DNA of 64,000 bases from Owenia fusiformis (Eukaryota; Annelida; Polychaeta; Sabellida; Oweniidae): contig CAIIXF020000002.1 in NCBI GenBank assembly GCA_903813345.2, positions 32,756,109-32,820,108 on the forward strand, given 5' to 3'. Both the position numbers and the translations under genes were made by a program. Each line of letters opens with the position of its first letter. Positions within the stretch are counted from its first letter, which is position 1. This document shows positions 35,601-46,685 of this stretch, one piece after another. The notes under the pieces are model-generated. The model saw only the letters and a program-made list of their open reading frames with translations. It was not told the DNA's origin and ran no database searches.

Positions 35601-38600
35601 TTATTTTCAAGAATGTATGGTTTTATCAAAAGGAAAGTGCATTATTTTTCTATTGTTTTTAAAGAATGTACACTTGGCAAGCTATCAAAAACAAGTGAGA
35701 CATAAATGACCATTGACAGTTTTTGATAGTTTTCATTCCCTAAAAACAATATACAAAAATACATGTACCCTTCTCTTGTTACTGTGCATTCTTTAGAATA
35801 AAACAATTTATCAATTTTTGTTGCTATCTACATCATTGGTCTTATCTTACTTACAAATATTCTGCTGTATTCAAATTCAATGTTCTGGACTGGACAGTCA
35901 CCTGTAGTGCACTGACAGCTAGACTAATTATAGCCCATTCAGTCACTTACATCAACTCACACTCATGAGGTCAATGCAACCAACTCTTTTTGTTGTTACA
36001 ATTAATTGGCTATATAACAACAAATTTTAACCAATAAGAGCCAGGGTCATTGTGAGCCTGGTTGAAGTTTGCAAAATTCACAGTTTGAATAGTCAACACA
36101 AAAGAAATAAAATTTTCAAGATTAGATCATTGACCATTTACCTGCAATATACCATTTACCTGTAATAAGAATGTGTGTGATTTAAGTAAGATAAAGCATT
36201 CGAATTCGATTTGATAAGAAATAATAACCTCAGGCCTTCGGACTTCGGTGTATTATTTCTTATAAAATCTCATTCTTATGCTTTATCCAGTACATATTCT
36301 TGTACTGATTATAATTTGCTTAATGATATTAAACCAAACATGTATACTGCTTTTATTTCAGTTTCAAAAACTTCTTTGGTGATTGGAGTGTTGATTTCAT
36401 GGGGTCTGTCAAGGCCAAGTGGCTTGACTTGCTGGATCTTGTCATAGTGGTGGTAACATTTATCATATCTGTCGTATATACTGCAGCTGATCTTAGTGGC
36501 GGGAGCGCTGGCTTTGGCAAGTAAGTTATTTTCGTACATTTGGGTTAACATCTTATGTAACTGTCTAATCTTTCACACTTTCATGTTTTTGATGACACTT
36601 TAATTCAAATGTTAAGACATGAATGTTGTTGAGCATTTAGCAGACATAGGGCCTCCAAATATATTTTCATTTTGGTATTTATTGAGGCCTTTTTTAAATT
36701 CAGGCCATATTTCTAATAATAAAAAATGGGCCTCCGTTGCATCAAACTATTCATTTATATTTTTTCAGATTAATTGTTGCTGGGCGTCTTATCCGATTGG
36801 TCCGTGTATTCCGTCTATTTATGGAGAAACGTAATCTGGAGAAATCAACAAGACTCGTTGTTTCTCAAAATAAGCGAAGATTCCAAAAAGATGGGTTTGA
36901 CCTAGATTTATGTTATGTTAATGGTAAGAACCTTTTCCTTGCCCAAATACTGTTCATCTGTTCAAGTGCTTATTCATTCAATTTCTCTCTAAAATTTAGA
37001 CAAAGCATTAAGCCTTTCTTTTATCTCGATACACTTTCGATTGTTTTCTCCTTGTATTTTTTCTCTTTTTCAATTCTCAATATCATGAACATCACGACTT
37101 TCCATTCAATTTATATCTAAAATTTGAACAAAGCGTTAGCTTTTCTTGTAACTCTTTACACTTTAGAGTGTTTACTCTATGAACTTTTTCTTTTGCTCAA
37201 TTCTCCATATCATCATATTTCTCATTTTAAAATGGGAACATCTAGACTTTAACAAAGGGAATGTCTATATATTTTTCAGATAGATGTATTGCAATGTCAT
37301 TCCCTTCTAGTGGAATCTGGGCCTTGTATAGGAACCCAATTGGGGTGAGTAGGACATTTCCTCTTCTCGTGTCATTTCTAAACTTTTATGTTTCGGCTCA
37401 TTCATTTAAGGGACCAGGTCAACATTTCAGTGTTGCCTCAAAGAGTATTTGATAATACTTTCAAGTTAACCCTCTCCTTCCTCCCAAAAATGTTCCTGAA
37501 TATTCATTATTTTTTTTCAAATTGAGAGTTGCTCCCTTTAGAAAATACAGTTGACTTACCCTATACCCACCTTGGTAATTGACTATTTTTGTAGACTTAC
37601 TTCAATATATTGACTTTGTCCCTTAGTTGTGTATTGCATATTATCTTAACAAACAAAGTTTGATAGCGAAACCCTCCATCCATCTGTCTGTCTGTCCATG
37701 TGATAACTCAAATACCTGTTGATAGATTGGTTGAATTTCATAGGAAGATACCTTATGCCCTCAAAACTTCTGATTGAGAAGGAATTTTTAAATTTCCTGA
37801 AAATTTTAGATGGCCACCCAAAACTTGGATTGGTGGAAAATTCAGATCAATTTGAGCGTTTTTAACAGAAGATTATAAATATTAGATTGAGACATTTGTA
37901 AGATTTATGAATAATTTGTTTGTTGGGATTTGCCACTCTGTGCTTTGGCATTTGTTTATTAAAATACATGTAGTTTGTTTATATAATATTTACATAATTA
38001 TATGCTTGATATAGCATTTATAACCTAGATTTGGATTTGCTTTTACTCATAGATTTATAGTTTCATAAGTATTCTTTTTAAGTGGCTATTACCTTGAGAT
38101 AACTCCACAAAGATACATATCACTATCAAGACACAAACATTTCTTGAATACTATTTGTAACAATTGAATTGAGTTAAAGCGCTTGTGGAGAATTTCCTAT
38201 CATTTTAGTTGGATTCAATGCTAATTTTGATGCCGTGCAGTAAAACCTGTGAATGTGAACTCCAAATAACTCCCACATTTCAGAATTTTTGTCGACACTT
38301 TTAGCTAGTTCCACCTCTGTTCACTTTCAACAGGTTTTACTGTAACAGTATTGTAGTATTGTATTGTGTTTTAATTACTTAATCTATGTATTTGTTCTCT
38401 TTGTATTCTGCTTTGTTAAGTTATTGTTTTACATATATTAACTGTTCAAATTAGACCCTATGTTATGTTGGGGCAGACAACAGATAACAACAACTGGGAC
38501 TCTATTTAACCATAACCTTCATAACACCACAAAAACCTCTTTGATAACAATGCTTACAGGAAACAATTATGCCTCATGAAGTCAATTTTCAAGTAAAAGT

Positions 38601-41600
38601 CAATTAGCATTCTATTACACATGTTGCGACTTATTTTCCTAATGTCACCTTTCATACTGTTGTCTGCTCCAGAGTTGTTTGTTTGTGTATACTTTTATTG
38701 CTAAATAGGGGGGTTAAGCTACCATTTTAGTTGGGAACATGTATGAGAATGTGAAGAGTTTTGTTCATCTGGGCATTAGTTTTACCTATATCATAGTATT
38801 TTAGTATTTACTTGCCTATTGAGTATAAAGGTACAGTGAAACCTGAAAAGTGGGACATTTCTGTTTAGTGGAACACTTTTCAAGACTAATTGGCTAATGT
38901 TAAATAAATCTCTTCAAGCGGAACACTTCCCAAGTGGAAAACATTTTCGAGGTACCAAAGGTGTTTCACCAAGACAGGTTTTTCTAGTTGCAATCAGGTC
39001 CCACGCAAATCCAATTGAGAAGGGGCAGTAAACCCTGGGTTCATGTACAAGTTCTCATAAAATATGTAGCTTAATCTCCCTAGTATATAACTTAAGCTTG
39101 GTGTGTGTTTCTTAGGAGGTGGCTAGGTTCTTTGACTATTACCATGAGGGTCAATACCGCATCTACAATCTCTGTAGTGAGTAATAACATTGTTCATTAT
39201 AGTTATGTTCACTTAACTTAATTACGTATCTGCTCATCCTAATGCCTTGTTATTATGTGAAGTGGTGACATATTGTTATATTAGTAGTCTCCAACCTTTT
39301 TGGCTGGTGTAATGGTGGTTGGTGTTTGGCAGTTGGTGTTTGGCATCTGTAACAGCATTTGGCAGTCAGCATCTGTAACAAATGGCTGGTGGTGACATTT
39401 TGCATATCAAAGCCTTGTTTCTCTCTGAAAGGAGAAGTTTTAAAAAATAAATTCATTTGTGAGCTCAAGTACATGCACTATTATGCCAACAACTCTAAAC
39501 CTAATATAATCAGGGATTCAATGCATCCTTCTGGATAATTGAACCAGCCAATGGCCCAACTTATAATTTCTATATTTCATGGGTAAGACTCAAACCATAA
39601 TGACCCATAATAGTTTTGGAAAGCACATGTCTATTAATAAAACTTATCTTCTGAGTAAAGCTTCATATTGATATTTGTGTATACCTTATAGTACTGCATT
39701 CTTTTTCATTCTTTTTCACTTTTTTTTAAATTCTATTATTTATTCAAAAACATGATTCTGTGGCAATACTTCCTGAGTATCACTGTCATGTAATTTACTA
39801 ATGATAAACCATTGTGCAAGTGTTTTGTGAAAAAACATACATAAATTGCAAGGTATTGTTTAAAACGCTTCATCCTTTTATTGTATGTACAATATTACCC
39901 ATTAATATGATATCACCTGTTTTTATTTTTTCATGTTTAAATTTTATTGTCTTTTTGTGAAAAACTAATGAAGTGCAATCAGTTATAATTATTTTAATAC
40001 TTAAAATGTTGTATATTTTTATTTATAGATTAATATTAAACTTATTTAGTTGATTTTATTGATGATCGTTTCCAGGTGAGCGGACTTACGATTATGATAA
40101 GTTTCACAATAGAGTGGAGAGAGTATACATCGATGACCATAATGTTCCAAAAGTCAGGTAATTCACACAGTCAATTAAACAGTAAAACCTGTCTAAGTGG
40201 AACACCTGTGGAACCACTAAAAAGTGTTCCACTTGGGAGGTGTTTCACTTAAAGAGATTCATTTAAAATTCAGTTGGACTGAAAAGTGTTCCACTAACAG
40301 AGGTGTTCCACTTACACAGGTGTTTCACTGTATACACTTTAGATGCAAAATAGAGTGAAACCTAGAGAAATCAGGGAGAATTGAAGTGATCACACAAGAA
40401 TGTAAAACTCTATTTGATAATGACAGAGTAGGATTGAATAAATAAATATAAGCCATGTTAAACAGACATTACACTTTAACTATGAAAATTGGAAAATAAA
40501 ATTTGCTGCTTCAGATATGGAGAATTAGAATGAGATGCATAAAACATTATATAAGGCAGTATTGTATGGACAGGGGACATGATCTGCCTATTATAATTAT
40601 GTCACCATCCAAAAGAAAACATTGTTATAGTCTCCAACCTATTTTGCGGATGTTGTCTAGCTGTTTGTGTTTGATGGTTGGCATCTGTAACAAATGACAA
40701 GTGCTGACATTTTGCATGTTAATGCCTTATTTTACATTTTTGCTGTTATAGTGAGATGATAAGCTATGCATCAAGTGTACGATTATGGCTGGCATTAGAT
40801 CCCAAGAATATCATAGCAGTACACTGTAAGGGAGGTAAAGGGCGGACTGGGACCATGATCTGTGTATATCTTCTAGATAGTGGAGAATTAGAAGCAGCCT
40901 CTGTGAGTAGAAACTAATCAATTAATTTCTTCATCCAAATTCTGAAAACCCCAAAATGTACGTTCATTATATCACTTCTTGGAGGGTGGCTTTAGGGTTT
41001 AAAACAGTATTTTCAAGATATTAGGATATTCAGTGTCTAACCTAAAGCCTCAAAGTTATGGTTTAGTTTAGGTAGTTTTCTTAATTTATTAGTCAAGTTC
41101 ACTTCAATTGTACATTGCACTTTACTTTTCACAGGATAGTTTAGAGTACTTTGGAACAAGACGAACAGACTTGAGTGTGGGGAGAAAGTTCCAGGGAGTT
41201 GAAACACCAAGTCAGGTGAGAGGACAAGTTGCAAATTAAAGGAGTATTTAAACTGTTAAATATCCTATCATTTTCAATGTTTGCATTTACTCATTTCCAT
41301 GAATATCCCAATTATGGTAATAAAAAAAACTAAATTGACATTATTTCAAAGTTTTAAAAAGAACCACGGTGAGTTTGATTAAGGTGATCTCTATAAATGT
41401 TAGCTTCGTCGGATAACTTATGTTGAATACTTTTGTAATTTCAGAGTCGATATGTTGGCTATTTTGAGGTAGTAAAGAACAAGTTCAACCTGAAGCTTCC
41501 ACCAAATAAACCAATGCGTATGAAAACACTCACGATCAACTCAATAGCAGGTGAGATGCGTAAACTGAATTGCAAAGATTGCCAGCCATCTTGAAAACAT

Positions 41601-43454
41601 GATGCCGATGCCCAGATTTGGTTTTACTCATATTAGAATGGCCTTATGTCACAAATATTATTGGGGTCAATTTAAAGTAGAATGTAATCAACTTGCATCA
41701 TAAGATCAAACACAAATACATGTACATGTATGTCCCAAATTCACTCAAAAATCTCTACTTTCAGGGGTTGGCAAGGGTAATGGCTGTGACCTCCGTATGG
41801 AACTTTATCATGAGAAAAAGAAGATATTCGATTGCAGTTTTGGTCCAAATTGGCACTGCAAGGTGAGACTTGATTTGCTCTCATTTTTTTCCTTTGGCTA
41901 ATATGTCAGAAAATGTTGATTAAATAGATGCCTCCAAACATTGTGGATATATATCAGGAGTTGAGTTGAATTTTCATAACTGTCTGCCTTTATCAATAAC
42001 ATGTTTTTTCAATGAATACTTGTATATATACCCAATATTACCCATCATCAGATTTTAAAAGATGTGACCTTGAACAGGATATCTTTTCCTTGACTAAAAC
42101 TGCTCATTTAGGTCCTGTGCTACAATAAAATCATTTCATTTCCAGTCAGTGCATAATGCAGAGAAGAATTGTGTAGTGACAGAGATGGATCTGGAAACTT
42201 CGCCCATTCTTGTACAAGATGTCAAAGTAATGTTTCACTGTAGTTCTGTAAGTAGATCCCTCCAAGTTTTGAATGTCAAATTGACATGTTTTAAATGTAC
42301 TGCTTATGTTGAAATGGAAAACTGCTTCAGGAATCCTAATCTCGACATTAACATTAATGTGCAAGAATAAATACAGAGAGTAAATTCATATTATATGGTC
42401 TGGAGTAGGGATGTCATGGTTTCCCGATATTGTCCCGTACCTCGAGATTTTGGGAACGGGACTGTACAAGACAACCCCCGTGTACCAAATATTTTGGTCC
42501 ATGTCCAGGATAATTTAATTTTCTGAAATGGCCCTAAAACTTCACAAGTGCACGATAAATATGATAAATATTTTCGTCCCGTGACATCCCTAGTCTGTAG
42601 TAAGGCAAATGAATGACCTGTAACCTCCAATGATTCCTTATGTATGTCAAAAGAGCATTTTTATTAGTGTTTATTGAACGGCCCTCGTAGAGTGAAAATG
42701 AGAGAAATCAGAAAGGAATAAAGCAAAGACATGAATCAGTCAACCCTCTAAAAATGTTACATTGATTGAAATTTTAAAAAAATAATGTAACTTAACTTTC
42801 TGTTTTATTTCCAGTCTGTACCCATAGGATATGAGAAATGTCCATTTTATTTCTGGTTCAACACATCATTTATAGAGGATAACAAGTGAGTATATATTAT
42901 TATCCTATCTATATTCCCCTCAGGATATACCCCATATCCAAAACCTCCCATAACATAACTCTCATTTATTAATAAATATTGATTCAAATCTGTATCAATT
43001 CTCTAAATAAATTATTCACCGTTTAATAATAAACGTGATAATGAATCCTATAAAAGATAATTTAATCACAGTATATTTTTGGAAATGCCCTAATACATAA
43101 TACTGAATGATTTAAGACTGTAACACTGCCAAATGAAACTTATCAAAACAACACTGGAAGGGGCCAAAATTTTCAGATCAACGGATGTTCACATTTCAAG
43201 AATTTCAGACAATGGAGTTAACGATAAAATTGGGGCCAAAAAAGTGTTCACAATGAAATGTGTTCGAAAAATAGAGGTGTTCAAATATCCAAGTTTTACT
43301 TTAGTACACATCCAATATTGTATGTGATTCTAGGCTGGTGTTGATTAGAGAAGAGATAGACAATCCTCATAAGGAAAAAACCTGGGAGACTTTTAAAGAG
43401 GACTTTTCAATAGAGGTCACCTTCGAAGACGCAAACAGCAATGCAACAAGCTAG
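32660..43454 (+). CDS. TPTE2-like: Voltage-sensing phosphatase (VSP/TPTE family)
   Basis: Fifteen coding exons: 32660-32794, 33146-33249, 33662-33862, 36362-36520, 36769-36923, 37280-37344, 39116-39176, 40076-40157, 40752-40902, 41135-41215, 41445-41550, 41765-41862, 42146-42247, 42815-42885 and 43334-43454. All are GT-AG and in frame, giving 563 residues; Ci-VSP is of similar length. Order: cytosolic N-terminus; S1 ([18 protein letters not shown]); S2 ([16 protein letters not shown]); S3 ([18 protein letters not shown]); S4 with Arg206, 209, 212 and 215 ([14 protein letters not shown]); the basic linker [16 protein letters not shown] that binds phosphoinositides in Ci-VSP; a PTEN-like phosphatase with P-loop [10 protein letters not shown] (Cys346, Arg352); and a C2 domain ending near [10 protein letters not shown]. 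The family dephosphorylates PI(4,5)P2 and PI(3,4,5)P3 at the plasma membrane on depolarisation. The P-loop Gly348, where PTEN has Ala, is typical of VSPs. All key residues are present, so an active enzyme is inferred. Confidence 0.95.
33867..33896 (+). repeat. (GTTT)n microsatellite
   Basis: About seven GTTT repeats immediately downstream of the exon 3 donor of the phosphatase gene. Confidence 0.9.
33980..34100 (-). mobile_element. MITE, CACCACCTGCCATTTGTTACAG family, copy 3
   Basis: Inverted relative to copy 1: AATCACCAGAAGTGGTGACA and TATTGTTATAGTCTC at one end, CTGTAACAAATGGCAGGTGG followed by TGACATTTTGCATG at the other. It lies in intron 3 of the phosphatase gene. Confidence 0.7.
34115..34860. 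repeat. Large imperfect fold-back in phosphatase intron 3
   Basis: Two inverted arms centred near 34465. GGTATCGATATGGAGAACTG and TTTCTCTTAAACCAATCAT at 34130-34180 mirror the region 34800-34850. AAGGTTGGAACAAAA-like and TAGACCTCTCAATATT blocks at 34370-34420 mirror 34570-34620. The right arm read on the minus strand gives a 70-codon open frame with Cys-rich and [18 protein letters not shown] segments, and the left arm retains WYRYGEL. The source may therefore be a coding fragment. Confidence 0.55.
35010..35200. repeat. 20-22-bp tandem repeat
   Basis: About nine copies of AAAAGTGTTTATTTGTAAGG, some with TTGGAAGG or TTAGAAGG variants, in intron 3 of the phosphatase gene. Confidence 0.9.
35329..35526. 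mobile_element. MITE with CAGGCCCGTAGCCAG termini
   Basis: A 198-bp element with near-perfect inverted ends (CAGGCCCGTAGCCAG ... CTGGCTACGGGCCTG) and two poly-G tracts. It is flanked by a 6-bp direct repeat CATGTA (35323-35328 and 35527-35532). Fragments of the family occur at 30160-30290 and 63440-63492. Two short ORFs (35394-35587) are not genes. It lies in intron 3 of the phosphatase gene. Confidence 0.85.
37645..37870 (+). repeat. Dispersed repeat, AACAAACAAAGTTTGATAG family
   Basis: Begins AACAAACAAAGTTTGATAGC, then GAAACCCTCCATCCATCTGT, and includes AGATGGCCACC. A related copy lies at 51655-51800 in PPME1 intron 5. Probably a SINE or the 3' tail of a retroelement, but no diagnostic feature was seen. 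It is in intron 6 of the phosphatase gene. Confidence 0.5.
38238..38342. mobile_element. MITE, CAGTAAAACCTGT family
   Basis: CAGTAAAACCTGTGAATGTG at one end and TTCAACAGGTTTTACTG at the other. Intron 6 of the phosphatase gene. Confidence 0.75.
38833..38986. mobile_element. MITE, CAGTAAAACCTGT family (diverged)
   Basis: ACAGTGAAACCTGAAAAGTG with internal GGAACACTT motifs, ending CACCAAGACAGGTTTTTC. Intron 6 of the phosphatase gene. Confidence 0.6.
39240..39420 (-). mobile_element. MITE, CACCACCTGCCATTTGTTACAG family, copy 4
   Basis: AAGTGGTGACATATTGTTAT at the left, then TTGGTGTTTGGCAGTTGGTG, and CTGTAACAAATGGCTGGTGG with TGACATTTTGCATA at the right. The CATCTGTAACA motif is duplicated inside. 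Intron 7 of the phosphatase gene. Confidence 0.7.
40180..40330. mobile_element. MITE, CAGTAAAACCTGT family (well preserved)
   Basis: CAGTAAAACCTGTCTAAGTG at the left and ACACAGGTGTTTCACTG at the right. The interior carries inverted AGTGGAACACCT and AGTGTTCCACTT motifs. Intron 8 of the phosphatase gene, starting 23 bp after the donor. Confidence 0.8.
40603..40735 (-). mobile_element. MITE, CACCACCTGCCATTTGTTACAG family, copy 5
   Basis: ATTGTTATAGTCTCCAACC at the left, CATCTGTAACAAATGACAAG then TGACATTTTGCATGTTAATG at the right. Intron 8 of the phosphatase gene; its right end is about 15 bp upstream of the exon 9 acceptor. Confidence 0.7.
42406..42592. mobile_element. hAT-like MITE (187 bp)
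   Basis: Inverted ends TAGGGATGTCATGG and CCGTGACATCCCTA match the usual hAT terminal form. An 8-bp duplication flanks it with one mismatch (GTCTGGAG at 42398-42405, GTCTGTAG at 42593-42600). The interior has inverted GTCCCGTAC and GTCCCGTG motifs. It lies in intron 13 of the phosphatase gene. Confidence 0.85.
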
Positions 43455-44411
43455 CCTGACAGAGCAGAGCGCCATCTGGTCATGCTTATTTTACCGTGTT
43501 TTTATCGAGAACTTGAATGAAGTGCTTGGTTTTTTGTACTGTCTCCCTTTTAATTTTGATTTTGTAATGATGTGTTTGTGTTTAATGATTAGCAATGAGC
43601 TTAAGAACAGGGTTCTTCTTTGTTTTATTAATTTTTTGGGGCCAGTGTTTGTATGTAAGTCATTAGTTGGGAGCTGATACTTAATATTGCCACAAGGGAA
43701 AGTGAAGTATTAAATCCCAGCAGGGCCCTTGCCTGAAAATGTAATAATTGGTGAGGCAAATTTAAATAGGCGAGGCAAAATATAATTACCTGGAAATACT
43801 AGACTGAGCAGCTCCTCCTTGTTCAGGAGACTCTACATTATACATAATGTGCTTAAAGTTTAAATACAATATGGAATTCATAATTATTGTGTACATGTAT
43901 AAGGTTTAGGAAATAAGGTATTAGATATTGCATAAAGTACATTTTTGACAATACTCATTATTTACATATGGATTATTAATTTTATTTAAACCTTAAAGAC
44001 ATTCACTTATCTAGGCATGATATATCAAATGTAAGCCAATCAGAACACAGTATTTAAGATAAAATGTAGAGTAGAGTACATGTAATACAACAGAGTTTGA
44101 AAGTAATTTTTTTAATGATAATTGTACAAAATATTTTTCAATGTATAAAATAAATTTAAGCACATGACTCAATGCATTGTGGACAATTAAATGAACTCAT
44201 TTTATGCACTATTTTATCCCAGGCATTGAATTCTGGCTACTGCCCTCATCCAAAGTCTTGTTACAAAACATTTGTGCTTGAAATCATGTACATGATGTAG
44301 GACATCTGCATAATTTTTGATTTTGGAATATTGTTCATAAAAGATCTTCAAAGCTTCTAGTAATGCACTATTGGCAGATTTCTATGAGTAGACTGTCTGT
44401 TTCAATATTAT
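43455..44411. other. 3' flank of the phosphatase gene
   Basis: Follows the TAG stop and should contain the 3' UTR. AATAAA-type polyadenylation signals occur near 44147 and 44766, but which is used cannot be told. No other gene was recognised. Confidence 0.4.
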
Positions 44412-44620
44412 TGTAATGACCTTCGATAGCAAGTCGCTACTACAGTCTCAGCTGTAGTGGCTAGCCCTTATGGATCAGGGGTAGAGCGTCTGACTCGAGA
44501 GCGGGAGGTCCTGGGTTCGATTCCCGTACGGGGCATTGAATTTAGCACATTTTCTTTCGAGTCTAGTATCTAGCTCGGTACACTACAGCTCCCCGACGAG
44601 CGTGCCCAAGGGTCGTTACA
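44412..44620 (+). mobile_element. TIR element with tRNA-like core
   Basis: Ends TGTAATGACCTTCG and AAGGGTCGTTACA are inverted repeats, and TTAT (44408-44411 and 44621-44624) may be the target duplication. Inside, 44464-44534 resembles a tRNA: an A-box-like TGGATCAGGGGTAG, a B box GGGTTCGATTCC, a CTCGAGA anticodon-loop-like segment, and matching GCCC / GGGGC ends. Stem mismatches show it is not a functional tRNA gene. It combines a tRNA-derived SINE head with DNA-transposon-like inverted ends. It lies between the phosphatase and Kazal genes. Confidence 0.6.
44464..44534 (+). other. tRNA-like sequence (SINE head, not a functional tRNA)
   Basis: A T-loop TTCGATT with GGG/CCC stem and a D-arm-like GATCAGGGGTAGAGC are present. 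The acceptor stem has only four or five good pairs, and the anticodon stem has G-T wobbles and one mismatch. The position 34-36 equivalent reads CGA. It is read as an internal polymerase III promoter relic. Confidence 0.6.
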
Positions 44621-45051
44621 TTATGGACCATAAAGTTTATTTTCCAAAATGCAAATAATTTTCTTACAATCAAGAACATTATTTGAAGCTGCTGTAATAC
44701 TATTTGTATTATATAATTACTGTTATATTATATTGTAAGCATGTATATACACGTATATCTTGTGCAATAAAATTCAACTTATTTATATGTACAAGAGATG
44801 TTACTTTATTCACAAAAATAGTTAATTTATTTGTAATAAGGAAAATCATGACATTGATTTCTATACGTCATCATTTTATCTAGGTTCCCATACATATACA
44901 ATAAGTAATTACCGTGTTGGTCTAATAGAGAGGTCCATGTGCATATGTATCAATACAAACGATGTCAACATTCTTGGCTGGTGACAATATTCTCTTTAAA
45001 CGTTGGATTCAGCAAGATGCATTATTGAAGAAATGTATTTATGATCGTTTA

Positions 45052-46249
45052 TTATAACCTCAAGTTGGGCATCATCAGTAGAGCCTGTGGGTAGTCAACA
45101 CAGCGCCCTCTATAGGCCCTCATCACAACCTCTTCCCCGGCCTTTAGACGCCTGTAAGTATATAAAAAGTCAAGTTTAAGTAAACAGTAAAACCTGTGTA
45201 CAGTTAACACCTATGAAGCAACAAAAAGTGTGTTTACTGTAGGTAGGTCTTCAGAGAAGTGGAATATATGCCGAGAACGGATGTTCACTCGGGACAGGTG
45301 TTCATTAGAGAAAGATGTTCACTATAGAGAGGTGTTCACTAAGACAGGTTAACTGTAGTTTTTGTGTAACACCATGTTGCCATTTGAAAATTCAGATCAT
45401 TCAATTGCATACTTTCTTCTAATGTTGCCTTTTGTGCTTTCCCATGGTGTACCACCTACCTGCACGCCTCTTTTATCAGACTACAATGGTTCTCATATGT
45501 CTGTCCGTCAGTGCCACATTCCTGCATAGTCGCCTTGGTAACACAGTCTGTCTCCCGTACACACTTGTGCGTCTCTAATAGGTTTATGTAGATCGCCTTC
45601 AGCTTGGTTGGAATCTTAAAGGTGTGACTTGACGCAACTTCATAGAAAATAAATTTAGAAATACATTTTGATTTACCAATAGTAAACTCTTTAATTGGAA
45701 TTGGTCTCGAGTAGTATTTGAAAGGAAACAGTTTCATGGATATTAAATATGTGATATATGTAGGTTTGGGTTACAAATGGGCCCCGGGAAATGAGCATTA
45801 GAATGAAGTGCACGTGTATTTACACAATTCCCTTTTATCAGATATCATCTTCACATATATTTCAATACCTAAGGAGGATTAATTGATAAAATATCACAAA
45901 TTCAAAAATGACAATTGATTCCGCAACGTACAAGTGGGGAGTTTTGAGAGTAAGATTCGAAAAAATCAAGTTTTGTCATTCCTTCACAATTGTTCTAGCT
46001 TTTTCCGAATAATCATTGAATTGAAATCAAATTCAATGACCATGGCGAGTGATTTCAATGGGATGTCTTCTCTTCCTTGATGAAATCTAAATCTGCATCG
46101 ATCTGATTAGATACGTGAACTCATTTTTTAGAAAATAAAATGAATTGATTGCTTCAGTAACATTTTACACCCTCTATCATTTATGATTCCTTTAATATAC
46201 TCTCTTTCTTACCTGCTACCAGTCCAAGAAGTAATATTGCCAACTTCAT
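45052..46249 (-). CDS. Small secreted single-Kazal-domain protein
   Basis: Three minus-strand exons, 46213-46249, 45460-45637 and 45052-45151, join in frame to a 104-residue protein. Exon 1 encodes a signal peptide (MKLAILLLGLVA), so secretion is expected. One Kazal domain follows with six cysteines at 38, 44, 53, 64, 71 and 89 and the signature CGTDGQTYENHC. Kazal domains usually inhibit serine proteases by a substrate-like loop after the second cysteine; the residue at the usual P1 place would be Thr46, which would point away from trypsin, but this is inference. An AATAAA overlaps the stop codon region (45048-45053). The exon 2 acceptor (TTTCTATGAAG, 45638) was chosen because it keeps frame. 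The gene is divergent from PPME1, and an AAACCTGT-type MITE sits in its second intron. Confidence 0.88.
45185..45357. mobile_element. MITE, CAGTAAAACCTGT family
   Basis: CAGTAAAACCTGTGTACAG at the left and AAGACAGGTTAACTGTAG at the right, with internal GTTCACT motifs. It occupies about half of intron 2 of the Kazal gene. Confidence 0.75.
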
Positions 46250-46685
46250 CGTATTTTAGACGTAAAATGTTTGCGTTCCCGTATTAATTCACGTTAAATG
46301 ATTTATTTTTATATATTTTAATCAAAACGTTGCTGAAATATTTGTGAATCTTTATAAAAAAATGACACCCTGAACTTTGATTCAGATAGATTAACCATGA
46401 TCTATAAATACTGTACTAAACAGTGTATTATCTATAAAATAAAATGGTTCAAGATATGATGATATTGCGATTGTGATTTATTGCATGAGATGTGTTCTCA
46501 AGTAGTTTAAAGTTGCACCAAAGGTTTAGAGCTTGTAAAACATTTGTTAAAGTGACAGCAAATATCATGAAGAGTTTAATATCTTGGTTGAAGGTACAAA
46601 AAGTAGAGGAGAGACGCGATTTTAATAATCTCATGGCTTAAGGGATATTGCATTATTATGGAGAAACCCCAGCTTATATGAACAC

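Noticed and set aside
44464-44534. Functional tRNA gene (CGA-type anticodon)
   Set aside because: Acceptor and anticodon stems have several mismatches; better explained as a SINE head within a TIR element.
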